Positions 56,768 through 64,000 of a DNA stretch of 64,000 nt are shown one piece after another. Within the stretch, counting starts at the first letter, position 1; every line of letters starts with the position of its first letter. The DNA comes from Jannaschia sp. Os4. GTDB lineage: Bacteria > Pseudomonadota > Alphaproteobacteria > Rhodobacterales > Rhodobacteraceae. Where the stretch lies: the NCBI RefSeq assembly GCF_016820245.1, contig NZ_JAFCAR010000004.1:310001-374000 (forward strand). Direction: 5' to 3'. The translations under genes and the position numbers were made by a program. A model generated the notes under the pieces. It did not search any database. It was not told where the DNA came from and saw only the letters and a program-made list of their open reading frames with translations.

Positions 56768-57868
56768 ATGCGGCATCTGCTCATAGCCATCGCCCTCGTC
56801 GGCACGGCGGCATCCGCAGCGGCGGACGAGCCGGCCCCGACGACCGGGATCACCACCACCCAGACCTTCGACGGGATGCAGGACGGATCGAACTTCGTGA
56901 CGATCAACGGACTGCCGGGACGCTTCCTGAACGACGATCGGACGCAGTCCGACCTCGCCACCCTCCCTCCCCTCGACGACACGTTCGATCGCCAGCGCGG
57001 CGCCACCATCGATCAGTCGGTCCTCAACGCGGCCAACATCCTGCTGAGCTCGGCCACCACGGTCTCCCTCGCCCAGCAGGTGAACGTCGGCACCCAGCGC
57101 GCCGAGAACGGCGTCACCCTGTTCCACGCGCCCGGATCCAGCGCCACGGTCCGCCAGACCGGCGAGAACCTGACCAACATCATCGTCGCGGACCAGGTGA
57201 ACGAGATCGAGCAGGCCTTCGGCCCCGGCGCGGCCCAGCTCGTCGACAACGCGGCGACCCTGCGCGGCGGCTTCACCGAGGTCGACCAGACCGGGCGCAA
57301 CACCGCCAACGTGGTCGTGGCCGACATCTCGATCGGCGGCGGCGCGCAGATCTTCCCCGAGGACACCGTCCAGGACGTCCGCAACGTGGCGCGGTTCGTC
57401 GACACCGGCGCACGGGGCCGCGTCTCCCAGCAGGGCACGAACATCGGCAACGTGCTCGTGGCCGACGAGGTGCAGAACGTGACGCGGGTGTTCGAAGGCG
57501 ACCAGATCGTCCGCAACATGGTCGAGACCGGGGGCGGGCCGCGCCCGTCGCGGATCTCCCAGTCGGGCCTCAACATCGCGAACTTCGTCGCGGCCTCGCG
57601 GATCGTGAACCTCTCGCAGGTCTCCGGGGGGCGCCAGATCGTCGAGAACACCGTGGACGGGAAGACGCTCGCCGAGCTCGACGACCGGCGCGGCGTCAGC
57701 CAGTCCTCCACGAACATCGTGAACCTGCTGCACGTCACCCGCCCGAACCCGGGCGGCGGGGGCGACTTCCTCCGGGCGGAGCAGACCGCCCTGCAGCCCC
57801 AGTCGGCCACCGGCGGCGGCGGCGGGCGGCACACCCAGATCGGCAACGCGGCGATGATCGACCGCTGA
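56768..57868 (+). CDS. Secreted repeat protein, HfaD-like
   Basis: 366 residues, signal peptide (LLIAIALVGTAASAAAD). About six repeats of about 45 residues carry the strand I/V-x-Q-x-G-x-N-x-x-N-x-x-V-A-D (VRQTGENLTNIIVADQ, VDQTGRNTANVVVAD, VSQQGTNIGNVLVAD, ISQSGLNIANFVAA). Same layout as the 644-residue protein but distinct sequence, so the two are distant paralogues. HfaD of Caulobacter is a secreted holdfast anchor made with HfaA and HfaB; context supports that role here. No clear ribosome site precedes the ATG. Confidence 0.65.
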   Translation: MRHLLIAIALVGTAASAAADEPAPTTGITTTQTFDGMQDGSNFVTINGLPGRFLNDDRTQSDLATLPPLDDTFDRQRGATIDQSVLNAANILLSSATTVSLAQQVNVGTQRAENGVTLFHAPGSSATVRQTGENLTNIIVADQVNEIEQAFGPGAAQLVDNAATLRGGFTEVDQTGRNTANVVVADISIGGGAQIFPEDTVQDVRNVARFVDTGARGRVSQQGTNIGNVLVADEVQNVTRVFEGDQIVRNMVETGGGPRPSRISQSGLNIANFVAASRIVNLSQVSGGRQIVENTVDGKTLAELDDRRGVSQSSTNIVNLLHVTRPNPGGGGDFLRAEQTALQPQSATGGGGGRHTQIGNAAMIDR

Positions 57869-57885
57869 CCCGGGCCGACGGGACA

Positions 57886-57915
57886 CGCGCCGCCCGGTCG
57901 AGGCCGGGCGGCGCG
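57886..57915. terminator. Bidirectional terminator between convergent repeat and hfa genes
   Basis: Perfect 12-bp stem (57886-57897 with 57904-57915), loop TCGAGG, between two convergent stop codons. No long T-tract. Confidence 0.75.
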
Positions 57916-57922
57916 ATGCGTT

Positions 57923-58357
57923 CTAGAACGTCAGTTCGGAGCAGGACGCGCTCGCGCACCACGGGCCGGCGCTGATGCGGGGCGCCGAGGGCCACTCGGC
58001 CCCCTTGTTCACCTCGTAGTCGGCGGCCCAGCGCCCGTAGTTCAACGCGCTCTGGGTGAGCCGGTCCTGGCAGATCGACGCGCTCTGGGAGCGGACGAGG
58101 CGGCGGGTGATCCGCGCGAGGGCCCCGTCGGTGCCCGTGGGCTCGACCTGCCCCAAGGCCGCGAAGAACCCGCTGATCGCTTGGCTGTCCGCCAAGGGCG
58201 AGCCGGGCAGCACGCTCTCGCAGGTGCGCGCGATGGAGCGGTAGCGGACCATCGCCTCGAGGAATCCGGTCGGGTCGTAGCCCGTGCCCTGCTGCGCGGA
58301 GACGGCGCCGGGGCCGACGGCCGCGACGGCGGCGGCGAGGCAGAGGCGCCGGATCAC
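57923..58357 (-). CDS. Secreted protein of unknown function in the hfaAB operon
   Basis: 144 residues. Signal peptide (LCLAAAVAAVGPGAVSAQ). Mature part helical with four cysteines (ARTCESVLPG, SICQDRL, PWCASASCSELTF), so probably two disulfides, ending in a Cys-rich tail. No homologue recognised. Its ATG overlaps the hfaB stop (ATGA), so it is made with HfaA and HfaB. It could be a chaperone or accessory factor of the export system, by position comparable to CsgE/CsgF or HfaD/HfaC, but without visible similarity to them. Confidence 0.65.
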   Translation of the reverse strand: MIRRLCLAAAVAAVGPGAVSAQQGTGYDPTGFLEAMVRYRSIARTCESVLPGSPLADSQAISGFFAALGQVEPTGTDGALARITRRLVRSQSASICQDRLTQSALNYGRWAADYEVNKGAEWPSAPRISAGPWCASASCSELTF

Positions 58358-59259
58358 GTGGGCTCTGGCGGCAGGACCACCACCTCCGCGTCGGCCACGA
58401 CCGCGGGCGCGGTCGCGGGGGCGGCCCCGAGCCCCGGCGGCAGCAGCGCGTCGCAGCTGCCGTCGTGGCCCGTCACCTCGGCGACGATGTCGTAGGCGGC
58501 CTCGGCCAGCATCCAGCGGACGCCCGCGTGCAGCCCCTCGAGGTTCTCGCGCCCGACGTTCACGTCGAACAGCTCGTCGTCGAAGAAGCGGAAGACCGAG
58601 CCATAGAGCTCGCGGCCGACGGCCTGCTTGCTGTAGGCCTGCGCGAGCACGAGCTCGGTCGAGACCGTGTCGGTGACGCGGATGTCCGCCCCCACGGTCA
58701 GCGCGAAGGAGCGCCGCCCGCCACCCAAGCCGAACAGGGCGACCTCGCCCCCCTCGGAGAAGGTGTTGAAGTCGAGCTGCGTGATGGCCCCGTCGATCAC
58801 GACGTCCGAGCCGCGCATCGCCCCCCGCTCGAGCGGACGATACTGGATCGCCTCGCCTTCGACGACGGTGGTGCCGCCGTCGCCGAGGATCTGCTCGCGG
58901 GCGCGGGCGATCTCGAACTCGGACACGGTGGTGTTGACGCGGTTCACCTGCTTGATGCCCGCGCGGGACAGCGCGGTGACCATCATGCCGGCCACGTCGC
59001 GGGGCACGAAGCCGCCCGCCTCGTCGACGGCGATCTTCTGGGTGAGGTCCGCGATGGCGTGCACGGCGAAGACGGTGTCGTCGCGCGCAACGGCCCGGCT
59101 ATTGGACAGGCATTCGAGCGCGGCGTCCGCCGGGGTCGCGGTGACGACGGGGATGGGGCCGACGAGGGCCGCGCGGGGCGCGCCCTGCGGGGCCGGGAGG
59201 GAGCCGCACCCGGCGAGGGCGGCGGCGGAGACGGAGGCGAGGACGAGCGCGCGCATCAC
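58354..59259 (-). CDS. hfaB: CsgG/HfaB-family outer-membrane secretion lipoprotein
   Basis: 301 residues. Lipoprotein signal peptide with lipobox ALAGC (Cys18). CsgG-type features: VARDDTVFAVHAIADLTQKI, FVPRDVAGMMVTALSRAGIKQVNR, VVEGEAIQYRPLERGAMRGSD, DVVIDGAITQLDF, and SVFRFFDDELFDVNVGREN near the end. CsgG forms the nonameric outer-membrane pore for curlin; HfaB does the same for the Caulobacter holdfast anchor. The Pro/Ala tail (after about 275) is extra. Overlaps hfaA by four bases (ATGA). Confidence 0.88.
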   Translation of the reverse strand: MMRALVLASVSAAALAGCGSLPAPQGAPRAALVGPIPVVTATPADAALECLSNSRAVARDDTVFAVHAIADLTQKIAVDEAGGFVPRDVAGMMVTALSRAGIKQVNRVNTTVSEFEIARAREQILGDGGTTVVEGEAIQYRPLERGAMRGSDVVIDGAITQLDFNTFSEGGEVALFGLGGGRRSFALTVGADIRVTDTVSTELVLAQAYSKQAVGRELYGSVFRFFDDELFDVNVGRENLEGLHAGVRWMLAEAAYDIVAEVTGHDGSCDALLPPGLGAAPATAPAVVADAEVVVLPPEPT

Positions 59260-59660
59260 GGCAGCGCCTTCAGCGCGGCCGCGGCGGCCGGGACGCTTCC
59301 GCCCGTTCCGGTGCCCGCGTCCGCGGACCCGCCGAGGGAGTTCTGGCTGCCGCCCTCCGCGTCCTGGATCGACTGGTCGCCGCTGTTGTCCTGCGACAGG
59401 TCGATCGTGTTGCCGCTCCCGCCGATGTCGATGACCACGGTGTTGCCCGTCTGCCCCCCGAGGCCCGGGGCGGCGGAGGTGCTCTGCTCGAACACCATGT
59501 AATTCAGGCGCGTCTGCTCCCCTTGCAGGAGAATCTGACGGTCGGACGGCGAGCGGAACTGCCAGCCGCGCTGTTCTCCGAGACCGTTCGCGGCGACCGG
59601 TCCGGCGGCGAGGAGGCTAGCGAGGCCCAGCGGGATGCTGAAGCGTGCGAGGAGGGACAT
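59256..59660 (-). CDS. hfaA: HfaA-like small secreted fibre subunit
   Basis: 134 residues. Signal peptide (LGLASLLAAGPVAANG), then a segment resembling the HfaA N-terminus (RSPSDRQILLQGEQTRLNYM) and one or two curlin-like Gly/Asn/Gln strands (GQTGNTVVIDIGGSGNTIDL, SQDNSGDQSIQDAEGGSQNS). HfaA in Caulobacter is amyloid-like and anchors the holdfast polysaccharide. First gene of an hfaA-hfaB-unknown operon. GAGGAGGGAC is a strong ribosome site. The match is by pattern and context. Confidence 0.65.
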   Translation of the reverse strand: MSLLARFSIPLGLASLLAAGPVAANGLGEQRGWQFRSPSDRQILLQGEQTRLNYMVFEQSTSAAPGLGGQTGNTVVIDIGGSGNTIDLSQDNSGDQSIQDAEGGSQNSLGGSADAGTGTGGSVPAAAAALKALP

Positions 59661-59992
59661 GGCGAAACTCGGTTGGACAAAAGGGTCGGCTCAATTAGTT
59701 CGCTGACTTTGGGGCAAGAAGACGATGGATGGGGCGGCTTGGGCGCGACTGTCTCAAAATGTGATCTAATCGCAACGAGAACGGCGGAATGGCGTGGGAT
59801 TCCTGGACTTCCCGCCGATCGCCGCCCGTGGGCCTACAACGCGGCGTACAGGTACGTGTCCCCCCTGCAAGGCGGGAACGTTGCCGCTAGGTCACGCTGC
59901 GCGCGAGTGATTCGCGGCTGCGACAACCTGACCGCGCACGGGCGGGGGACGGTCCGCTGACCCCCCGTCCCGTCCGCGCCGCGGAGGTCGAC
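59661..59992. promoter_or_regulatory. Divergent region between hfaA and the glycosyltransferase gene
   Basis: 332 bp, no convincing gene. The first 110 bp (59680-59790) are AT-richer and should carry the hfaA promoter on the minus strand (CTAATTGAGC, CACATTTTGAGACAG). The rest is GC-rich. No exact hexamers or operators can be named. Confidence 0.45.
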
Positions 59993-61009
59993 GTGATCGC
60001 GCCCAACTTCAAGCGGCGGCTGTCGGGCGTGACCTCGACGATCGCGCGGCTCGTCCCCCTGCAGGCGCGGGACATCGCGATCGCCGCGACGGGGCCGGGC
60101 CTTCCCCCCGACATCCCCCACGTCCCCCTGTCCCGCGTCCTGACGATGTCGCGGCGCGGCCCGTCCGGCCCGCGCGTCTGGCACGCCCGGCGCAACGTGG
60201 AGATGATCGGCGGGCTGGCGCTCCGCGCCCTGGGCAAGGACCTGCGGCTCCTCTTCACCTCCGCGTCGCAGCGCCACCATTCCGGCCTGACCAAGGCGCT
60301 CATCCGGCGGATGGACGCAGTGGTCGCCACGTCGGCGAAGACGGCGGGCTACCTCGACCGGGAGGCGACGGTGATCCTTCACGGGATCGACGCGGCGGCC
60401 TTCGCGCCGCCTCCGGACCGGTCCGCGCTCCGGGCGCGGCTCGGGCTCCCGGACGGAACCCTCGTCGGCTGCTACGGGCGCATCCGCGAGTCGAAGGGTA
60501 CCGATCTCTTCGTGGACGCGATGGTGCCGCTGCTGCGCGACCGCCCGGAGGCGTCGGCGGTGGTGATGGGCCGCGCGGTCGAGAAGCACGCCGCGTGGGA
60601 GCGCGACCTGCGCGCGCGGGTGCCGGCGGACGTGGCGGCCCGTGTGCTGTTCAAGCCGGAGGTGCCGGTGACGGAGATGGCGGCGTGGTACGGCGCGCTG
60701 GACCTCTACGTCGCGCCGCAGCGTTGGGAGGGGTTCGGCCTGACCCCGCTGGAGGCGATGGCCTGCGGCGTCCCGGTCGTGGCGACCGACGTGGGCGCGT
60801 TCTCGGAGCTGCTGTCGCCGGAGAGCGGGGTGATCGTGCCGCCCGGCGAGGCGGGCGCGCTCGGGGGCGCGATCGCCCCCCTGCTCGACGACGCGGACCG
60901 GCGCGGGGCGATGGGGGCCGCGGCGCGGGCCCGCGTGGAGGCGCGCTTCCGGCTCGAGGACGAGGCCGCCGCCCTGATCGCGGTCTACCGCTCGCTGATT
61001 GGGTCGTAG
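59993..61009 (+). CDS. GT4-family glycosyltransferase
   Basis: 338 residues. Two Rossmann halves; the C-terminal GT-B signature is clear: VGCYGRIRESKGTDLFVDAM, PQRWEGFGLTPLEAMACGVPVVATDVGAFSEL with the EGFGLTPLEA nucleotide-sugar Glu motif. N-terminus PNFKRRLSGVTSTIARLVP is typical of a roseobacter LPS/capsule glycosyltransferase group. GTG start has GGAGG five bases upstream. Overlaps the convergent FAD gene by 25 bp. It could decorate a surface polysaccharide, but no link to the hfa genes is shown beyond proximity. Confidence 0.85.
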   Translation: MIAPNFKRRLSGVTSTIARLVPLQARDIAIAATGPGLPPDIPHVPLSRVLTMSRRGPSGPRVWHARRNVEMIGGLALRALGKDLRLLFTSASQRHHSGLTKALIRRMDAVVATSAKTAGYLDREATVILHGIDAAAFAPPPDRSALRARLGLPDGTLVGCYGRIRESKGTDLFVDAMVPLLRDRPEASAVVMGRAVEKHAAWERDLRARVPADVAARVLFKPEVPVTEMAAWYGALDLYVAPQRWEGFGLTPLEAMACGVPVVATDVGAFSELLSPESGVIVPPGEAGALGGAIAPLLDDADRRGAMGAAARARVEARFRLEDEAAALIAVYRSLIGS

Positions 61010-62073
61010 TCGTAGAGCCAGCGGTAGCGTCGCCCCATCGCCGAGGGCGCGACCGCGCCCACCGCCCGCAGGGCCGCGTGCGCCCCGAGGCGCGCCGCCC
61101 CTCCGAGGTGGTAGTTCCGCGCGTTGGCCGCCGCCGCGGCGAGGGCGCGCTCGACGCGCGGGCGGCGCATCGCCTCCCACGCGGCGGGATCGTCCGACCG
61201 GGCCAGCGTCCACGCGTCCTCCAGCGCGAGGTTCGCGCCCTGCGCGAGGAAGGGCAGCGTGGGATGCGCCGCGTCGCCGATGAGCGTGACCGCGCCGTCG
61301 CGCCACGCGGGCGTGACGCCGTGGTCCATCAGGCCCCACAGATGCACCTCCTCGACGCGCTCGAGCAGGCGGCGCACCACGTAGCCGAATCCCCGGAACG
61401 CCCGCAGGAAGGCGCCGGGGTCGTCGCGATGGGACCAGCCCTCCTCGGCCCATTGCGCCCGCTCCTCGACGCCGACGAGGTTCAGGCGCCCGCCCGGGAG
61501 GGGATAGATCACGAGGTGGCGCCCCGGCCCCATCCGCACCTGCGCCTCGCGGGGCCAGTCGTCGGGGCATGGGACCACGGCACGCCATGCGACCTGTCCC
61601 GTGAAGCGGGAGGGGTGGTCGGGGGCCACGGTGCGGCGGGCGAGGCCGCGCACGCCGTCGGCGCCGACGATGCGCGGCGCGTGCAGCATCCCCGCTTCGG
61701 TCGTCACCGCGCCGGCGGGGTCGATCCCCACGACCGCCTGACCCAACCGCAGATCGACACCCGCCGCGACGGCGGCATCGCGCAGCGCCGCGATCAAGTC
61801 GGCGCGGTGGACCAGCCGGAAGCCCGGCCCCAGCGGCATCCGCAGGACGGGCCGCGCCGACGGGCCATCGATCAGGTGGACCGCTTCGCTTTCGAGACTG
61901 GGGGGATGGACGCCCAGCGCGTCCAGCACGCGCCCGCCGTTCGGGGCGACCTGGAGGCCCGCGCCGACCTCCCTCAGCTCGGGCGCGCGCTCCAGCGCGA
62001 CCACGCGGCGACCTTGCAGGGCCACCGCGCAGGCGTGGGCGAGGCCGGCGATCCCGGCCCCGCAGACGATCAC
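60985..62073 (-). CDS. FAD-dependent monooxygenase (salicylate hydroxylase-like)
   Basis: 362 residues. N-terminal FAD-binding GxGxxG (IVCGAGIAGLAHACAVAL), the second FAD motif GADGVRGLARRTV, and the C-terminal GDAAHPTLPFLAQGANLALEDAW. Class A flavoprotein hydroxylases act on aromatic rings; substrate unknown. The GTG start leaves only one residue before the first beta-strand, and the frame is open up into dksA, so the true start may be slightly upstream. Follows dksA by 13 bp. Confidence 0.85.
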   Translation of the reverse strand: MIVCGAGIAGLAHACAVALQGRRVVALERAPELREVGAGLQVAPNGGRVLDALGVHPPSLESEAVHLIDGPSARPVLRMPLGPGFRLVHRADLIAALRDAAVAAGVDLRLGQAVVGIDPAGAVTTEAGMLHAPRIVGADGVRGLARRTVAPDHPSRFTGQVAWRAVVPCPDDWPREAQVRMGPGRHLVIYPLPGGRLNLVGVEERAQWAEEGWSHRDDPGAFLRAFRGFGYVVRRLLERVEEVHLWGLMDHGVTPAWRDGAVTLIGDAAHPTLPFLAQGANLALEDAWTLARSDDPAAWEAMRRPRVERALAAAAANARNYHLGGAARLGAHAALRAVGAVAPSAMGRRYRWLYDYDPISER

Positions 62074-62086
62074 GTCGGCCGTGGCG

Positions 62087-62509
62087 TCAGTCGTCGCTAT
62101 GGACCCGCTCGCGGCGCTCGTGACGCTCCTGCGCCTCCAGCGACATCGTCGCGATGGGCCGCGCGTCGAGGCGGCGCAGCGAGATCGGGTCGCCCGTCAC
62201 CTCGCAGTAGCCGTACTCCCCCTCGTCGATCCGGCGCAGCGCCGAGTCGATTTTGGAGATCAGCTTGCGCTGCCGGTCCCGCGTCCGCAGTTCCAGCGCG
62301 CGGTCCGTCTCCTCGGAGGCGCGGTCCACCACGTCGGGCGTGTTGCGCGCCGCGCCCTGCAGCCCCTCGATGGTGGTCTGGGTCTCCTCGATCAGCTCGA
62401 GCTTCCACGCCAGCAGCTTGCGGCGGAAGTACTCGACCTGGCGGTCGTTCATGAACGGCTCATCCTCTGCGGGGATGTAGTCGCTCGGAAGAAAGGTCTC
62501 GGCTTTCAT
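62087..62509 (-). CDS. dksA: RNA polymerase-binding factor DksA (one-cysteine type)
   Basis: 140 residues. Works with ppGpp on RNA polymerase in the stringent response. Coiled-coil from about 20 to 80 (MNDRQVEYFRRKLLAWKLEL, DRASEETDRALELRTRDR with the tip Asp and Ala), then the globular part with CEVTGDPISLRRLDARP and EAQERHERRER. The canonical four-Cys zinc finger is reduced to a single Cys, as in several other alphaproteobacterial DksA proteins. ATG 62509 chosen; the frame upstream has no conserved sequence. Divergent from the MoxR gene. Confidence 0.93.
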   Translation of the reverse strand: MKAETFLPSDYIPAEDEPFMNDRQVEYFRRKLLAWKLELIEETQTTIEGLQGAARNTPDVVDRASEETDRALELRTRDRQRKLISKIDSALRRIDEGEYGYCEVTGDPISLRRLDARPIATMSLEAQERHERRERVHSDD

Positions 62510-62697
62510 AACTGGCTCCCTCTCGGGGCCCCCGCACACCGAAGTTCTTCCCTCGGGCCCCTCGCGTGAAGGCGCCTTACGCCCTCCCCCGCCCCTTGTC
62601 ACGGGGAGGGATCGTGCGACCGGTCACAAGGTTGCGCGTCCGCCACCGGGATATAGGGTCCGGCCGGATTTCCGCCGCAAGATGAGGCATCCCGCGC

Positions 62698-63564
62698 ATG
62701 GCTCCCACCGACCGCAAGACGCCCCCCCGATTCGAGGGCACCGATGCCTATGTCGCCACCGACGACCTGCGGATCGCGGTGAACGCGGCGATCGCGCTCG
62801 GCCGCCCGCTCCTCGTCAAGGGCGAGCCGGGGACCGGCAAGACCGAACTGGCGCGGCAGGTGGCCGAGGGGCTGGGGATGGACCTGCTCGAATGGGGCGT
62901 GAAGTCCACCACCCGCGCGCAGCAGGGCCTCTACGAGTACGACGCCGTGTCCCGCCTGCGCGACAGCCAACTCGGCGACGAGCGGGTCAGCGACATCGCC
63001 AACTACATCCGCCGCGGCAAGCTGTGGGAGGCGTTCGACCGCGACGAGCGCTGCGTCCTGCTGATCGACGAGATCGACAAGGCCGACATCGAGTTCCCCA
63101 ACGACCTGCTGCAGGAGTTGGACCGGATGGAGTTCCACGTCTACGAGACCGGCGAGACCGTGCGCGCGCGGCACCGCCCCGTGGTCATCATCACGTCCAA
63201 CAACGAGAAGGAGCTGCCCGACGCCTTCCTGCGGCGGTGCTTCTTCCACTACATCCGCTTCCCCGACGCCGAGACGCTGGCCCAGATCGTGCGCGTCCAC
63301 TTCCCCGACATCCGCGACGACCTCTTGGGCACGGCGCTGACGCGGTTCTACGCCATCCGCGAGCAGCGCGGCGTGAAGAAAAAGCCGTCCACCTCCGAGG
63401 TGCTCGACTGGCTCAAGCTGCTCCTCGCCGAGGATCTGACGGCCGCAGACCTCAAGCAGGACCCCAAGGACGCCCTGCCCCGCCTGCATGGCGCGCTGCT
63501 GAAGAACGAGCAGGACGTGGCGTTGTTCGAGCGGCTGGCCTTCCTCGCACGGGGGCAGAGGTAG
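62698..63564 (+). CDS. MoxR-type AAA ATPase
   Basis: 288 residues, cytoplasmic. Walker A VKGEPGTGKTELARQVAE, Walker B VLLIDEIDKADIEFPNDLLQ, sensor 1 VVIITSNNEKELPDAF, arginine finger LRRCFFHYIRFPDAE. MoxR ATPases act as chaperones in assembling metallo- or multi-subunit complexes, usually with a VWA protein. No VWA gene is visible on this side; the next gene is convergent. 188 bp before it is the shared upstream region with dksA, in which I see no clear promoter. Confidence 0.92.
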   Translation: MAPTDRKTPPRFEGTDAYVATDDLRIAVNAAIALGRPLLVKGEPGTGKTELARQVAEGLGMDLLEWGVKSTTRAQQGLYEYDAVSRLRDSQLGDERVSDIANYIRRGKLWEAFDRDERCVLLIDEIDKADIEFPNDLLQELDRMEFHVYETGETVRARHRPVVIITSNNEKELPDAFLRRCFFHYIRFPDAETLAQIVRVHFPDIRDDLLGTALTRFYAIREQRGVKKKPSTSEVLDWLKLLLAEDLTAADLKQDPKDALPRLHGALLKNEQDVALFERLAFLARGQR

Positions 63565-63567
63565 GCG

Positions 63568-64000
63568 TCACTCCTCGGGCGCGGCCGCCGTCAGCAGGTT
63601 CGGCGACCGCTCCCGCTCGGCCTGCGCCAGCCCCTCCATCTCCGGCTCGGGCGTCACGTCCTCGGCCTCGGCCGCCGGAAGGGCGGCGGGCTCGCTCTCG
63701 GACAGGACGACCTCGTCGGGGCGGTTCTCCGCGTCCGGCAGATCCACCACCGGCAGGCCGCCCCCGAGCAGGTTGAGGCGGTAGGTCGGCTCGGGCAGGC
63801 CGATGTCGGCGCGTGTCAGCGCGTCCATCACCAGCCGGATCGCCTCGGACCGCGCGACCGGCCAGAGCGCGGCGGTCTGATCGACCCACGCGAAGTATTG
63901 CATGTCGATGGTCGAGGCGCCGATGTTGTCGATCCACGCCTGCGGCGGCGGCTGGTCCAGCACGAAGTCCAGGCCGCGCAGCACCTCAAGCCCGATGCGC
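63568..64000 (-). CDS. MscS-family mechanosensitive channel, C-terminal part (5' end outside window)
   Basis: The visible 143 residues are the cytoplasmic C-terminus of an MscS-like channel: GLDFVLDQPPPQAWIDNIGAS, TIDMQYFAWVDQTAALWPVARSEAIRLVMDALTRADIGLPEPTYRL, followed by an acidic Pro/Glu/Ala tail. The frame is open to the last base, so the membrane part lies beyond the window. Convergent with the MoxR gene, 3 bp between stops. Confidence 0.75.
   Translation of the reverse strand, partial: RIGLEVLRGLDFVLDQPPPQAWIDNIGASTIDMQYFAWVDQTAALWPVARSEAIRLVMDALTRADIGLPEPTYRLNLLGGGLPVVDLPDAENRPDEVVLSESEPAALPAAEAEDVTPEPEMEGLAQAERERSPNLLTAAAPEE

Noticed and set aside
59523-59960. Plus-strand open frame opposite hfaA and its upstream region
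   Set aside because: Composition follows the hfaA antisense; no ribosome site, no recognisable domain.

Overview
The window is chromosomal DNA of a very GC-rich alphaproteobacterium, most likely order Rhodobacterales. Evidence: the blocks folB-folP-glmM, glyQ-(small anchored protein)-glyS-PPDK, yidC-MOSC-engB-argB, PCMT-TolC-PopZ-like, tatABC, surE-pcm-nlpD and murA-DUF2948 have the gene content and protein sequences typical of that group, and DksA is the one-cysteine form. Genes are tightly packed, with many ATGA, GTGA or TGATG stop/start overlaps. I see no phage, insertion sequence, CRISPR array or rRNA. There are two tRNAs, Cys(GCA) and Thr(GGT).

Layout. 1-4.6 kb: the 3' end of a DMT exporter, the glmM-folP-folB operon (minus) and a SleB-type wall hydrolase. 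4.8-11.5 kb: a PPDK-like protein, glyS carrying a segment of unusually low GC, a small anchored protein and glyQ. 11.7-18.2 kb: a SPOR/peptidoglycan-binding protein with a dead trypsin fold, a TrkH potassium transporter, a SuhB-like phosphatase, a prepilin-like peptide and a degenerate GGDEF-EAL protein. 18.4-22.7 kb: yidC-MOSC-engB-argB with a REP-like inverted repeat. 22.7-31.8 kb: malic enzyme and a P-loop kinase, a cupin protein, tRNA-Cys, a PCMT-like protein, TolC, a PopZ-like protein, a small conserved protein and EF-P. 31.8-37.7 kb: a branched-chain amino-acid ABC transporter (livM, livH, livF, livG and a binding protein) with a small secreted protein embedded in it. 37.8-43 kb: an AAA ATPase, tatC-tatB-tatA, an NlpD-like lipoprotein, pcm and surE. 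43-46.4 kb: enoyl-CoA hydratase, a PaaI thioesterase, small proteins, and a MocR-type regulator with repeated operator-like sites. 46.4-53.6 kb: rplM-rpsI, a BLUF photoreceptor, a PotBCA-type ABC transporter without a binding protein, GNAT-DUF2948-murA and tRNA-Thr.

53.6-59.7 kb is the most distinctive part. It holds a LuxR-type regulator, a 644-residue secreted protein built of 13 Gln/Asn repeats, a second secreted protein with about six related repeats (HfaD-like), a secreted protein of unknown function, a CsgG/HfaB lipoprotein and a small HfaA-like protein. I read this as a holdfast-anchor or curli-like fibre locus: HfaB/CsgG would be the outer-membrane export pore, HfaA and the repeat proteins its substrates, and the LuxR protein its regulator.

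59.9-64 kb: a GT4 glycosyltransferase, an FAD monooxygenase, dksA, a MoxR-type ATPase and the 3' end of an MscS-like channel gene. Both window ends cut through genes.
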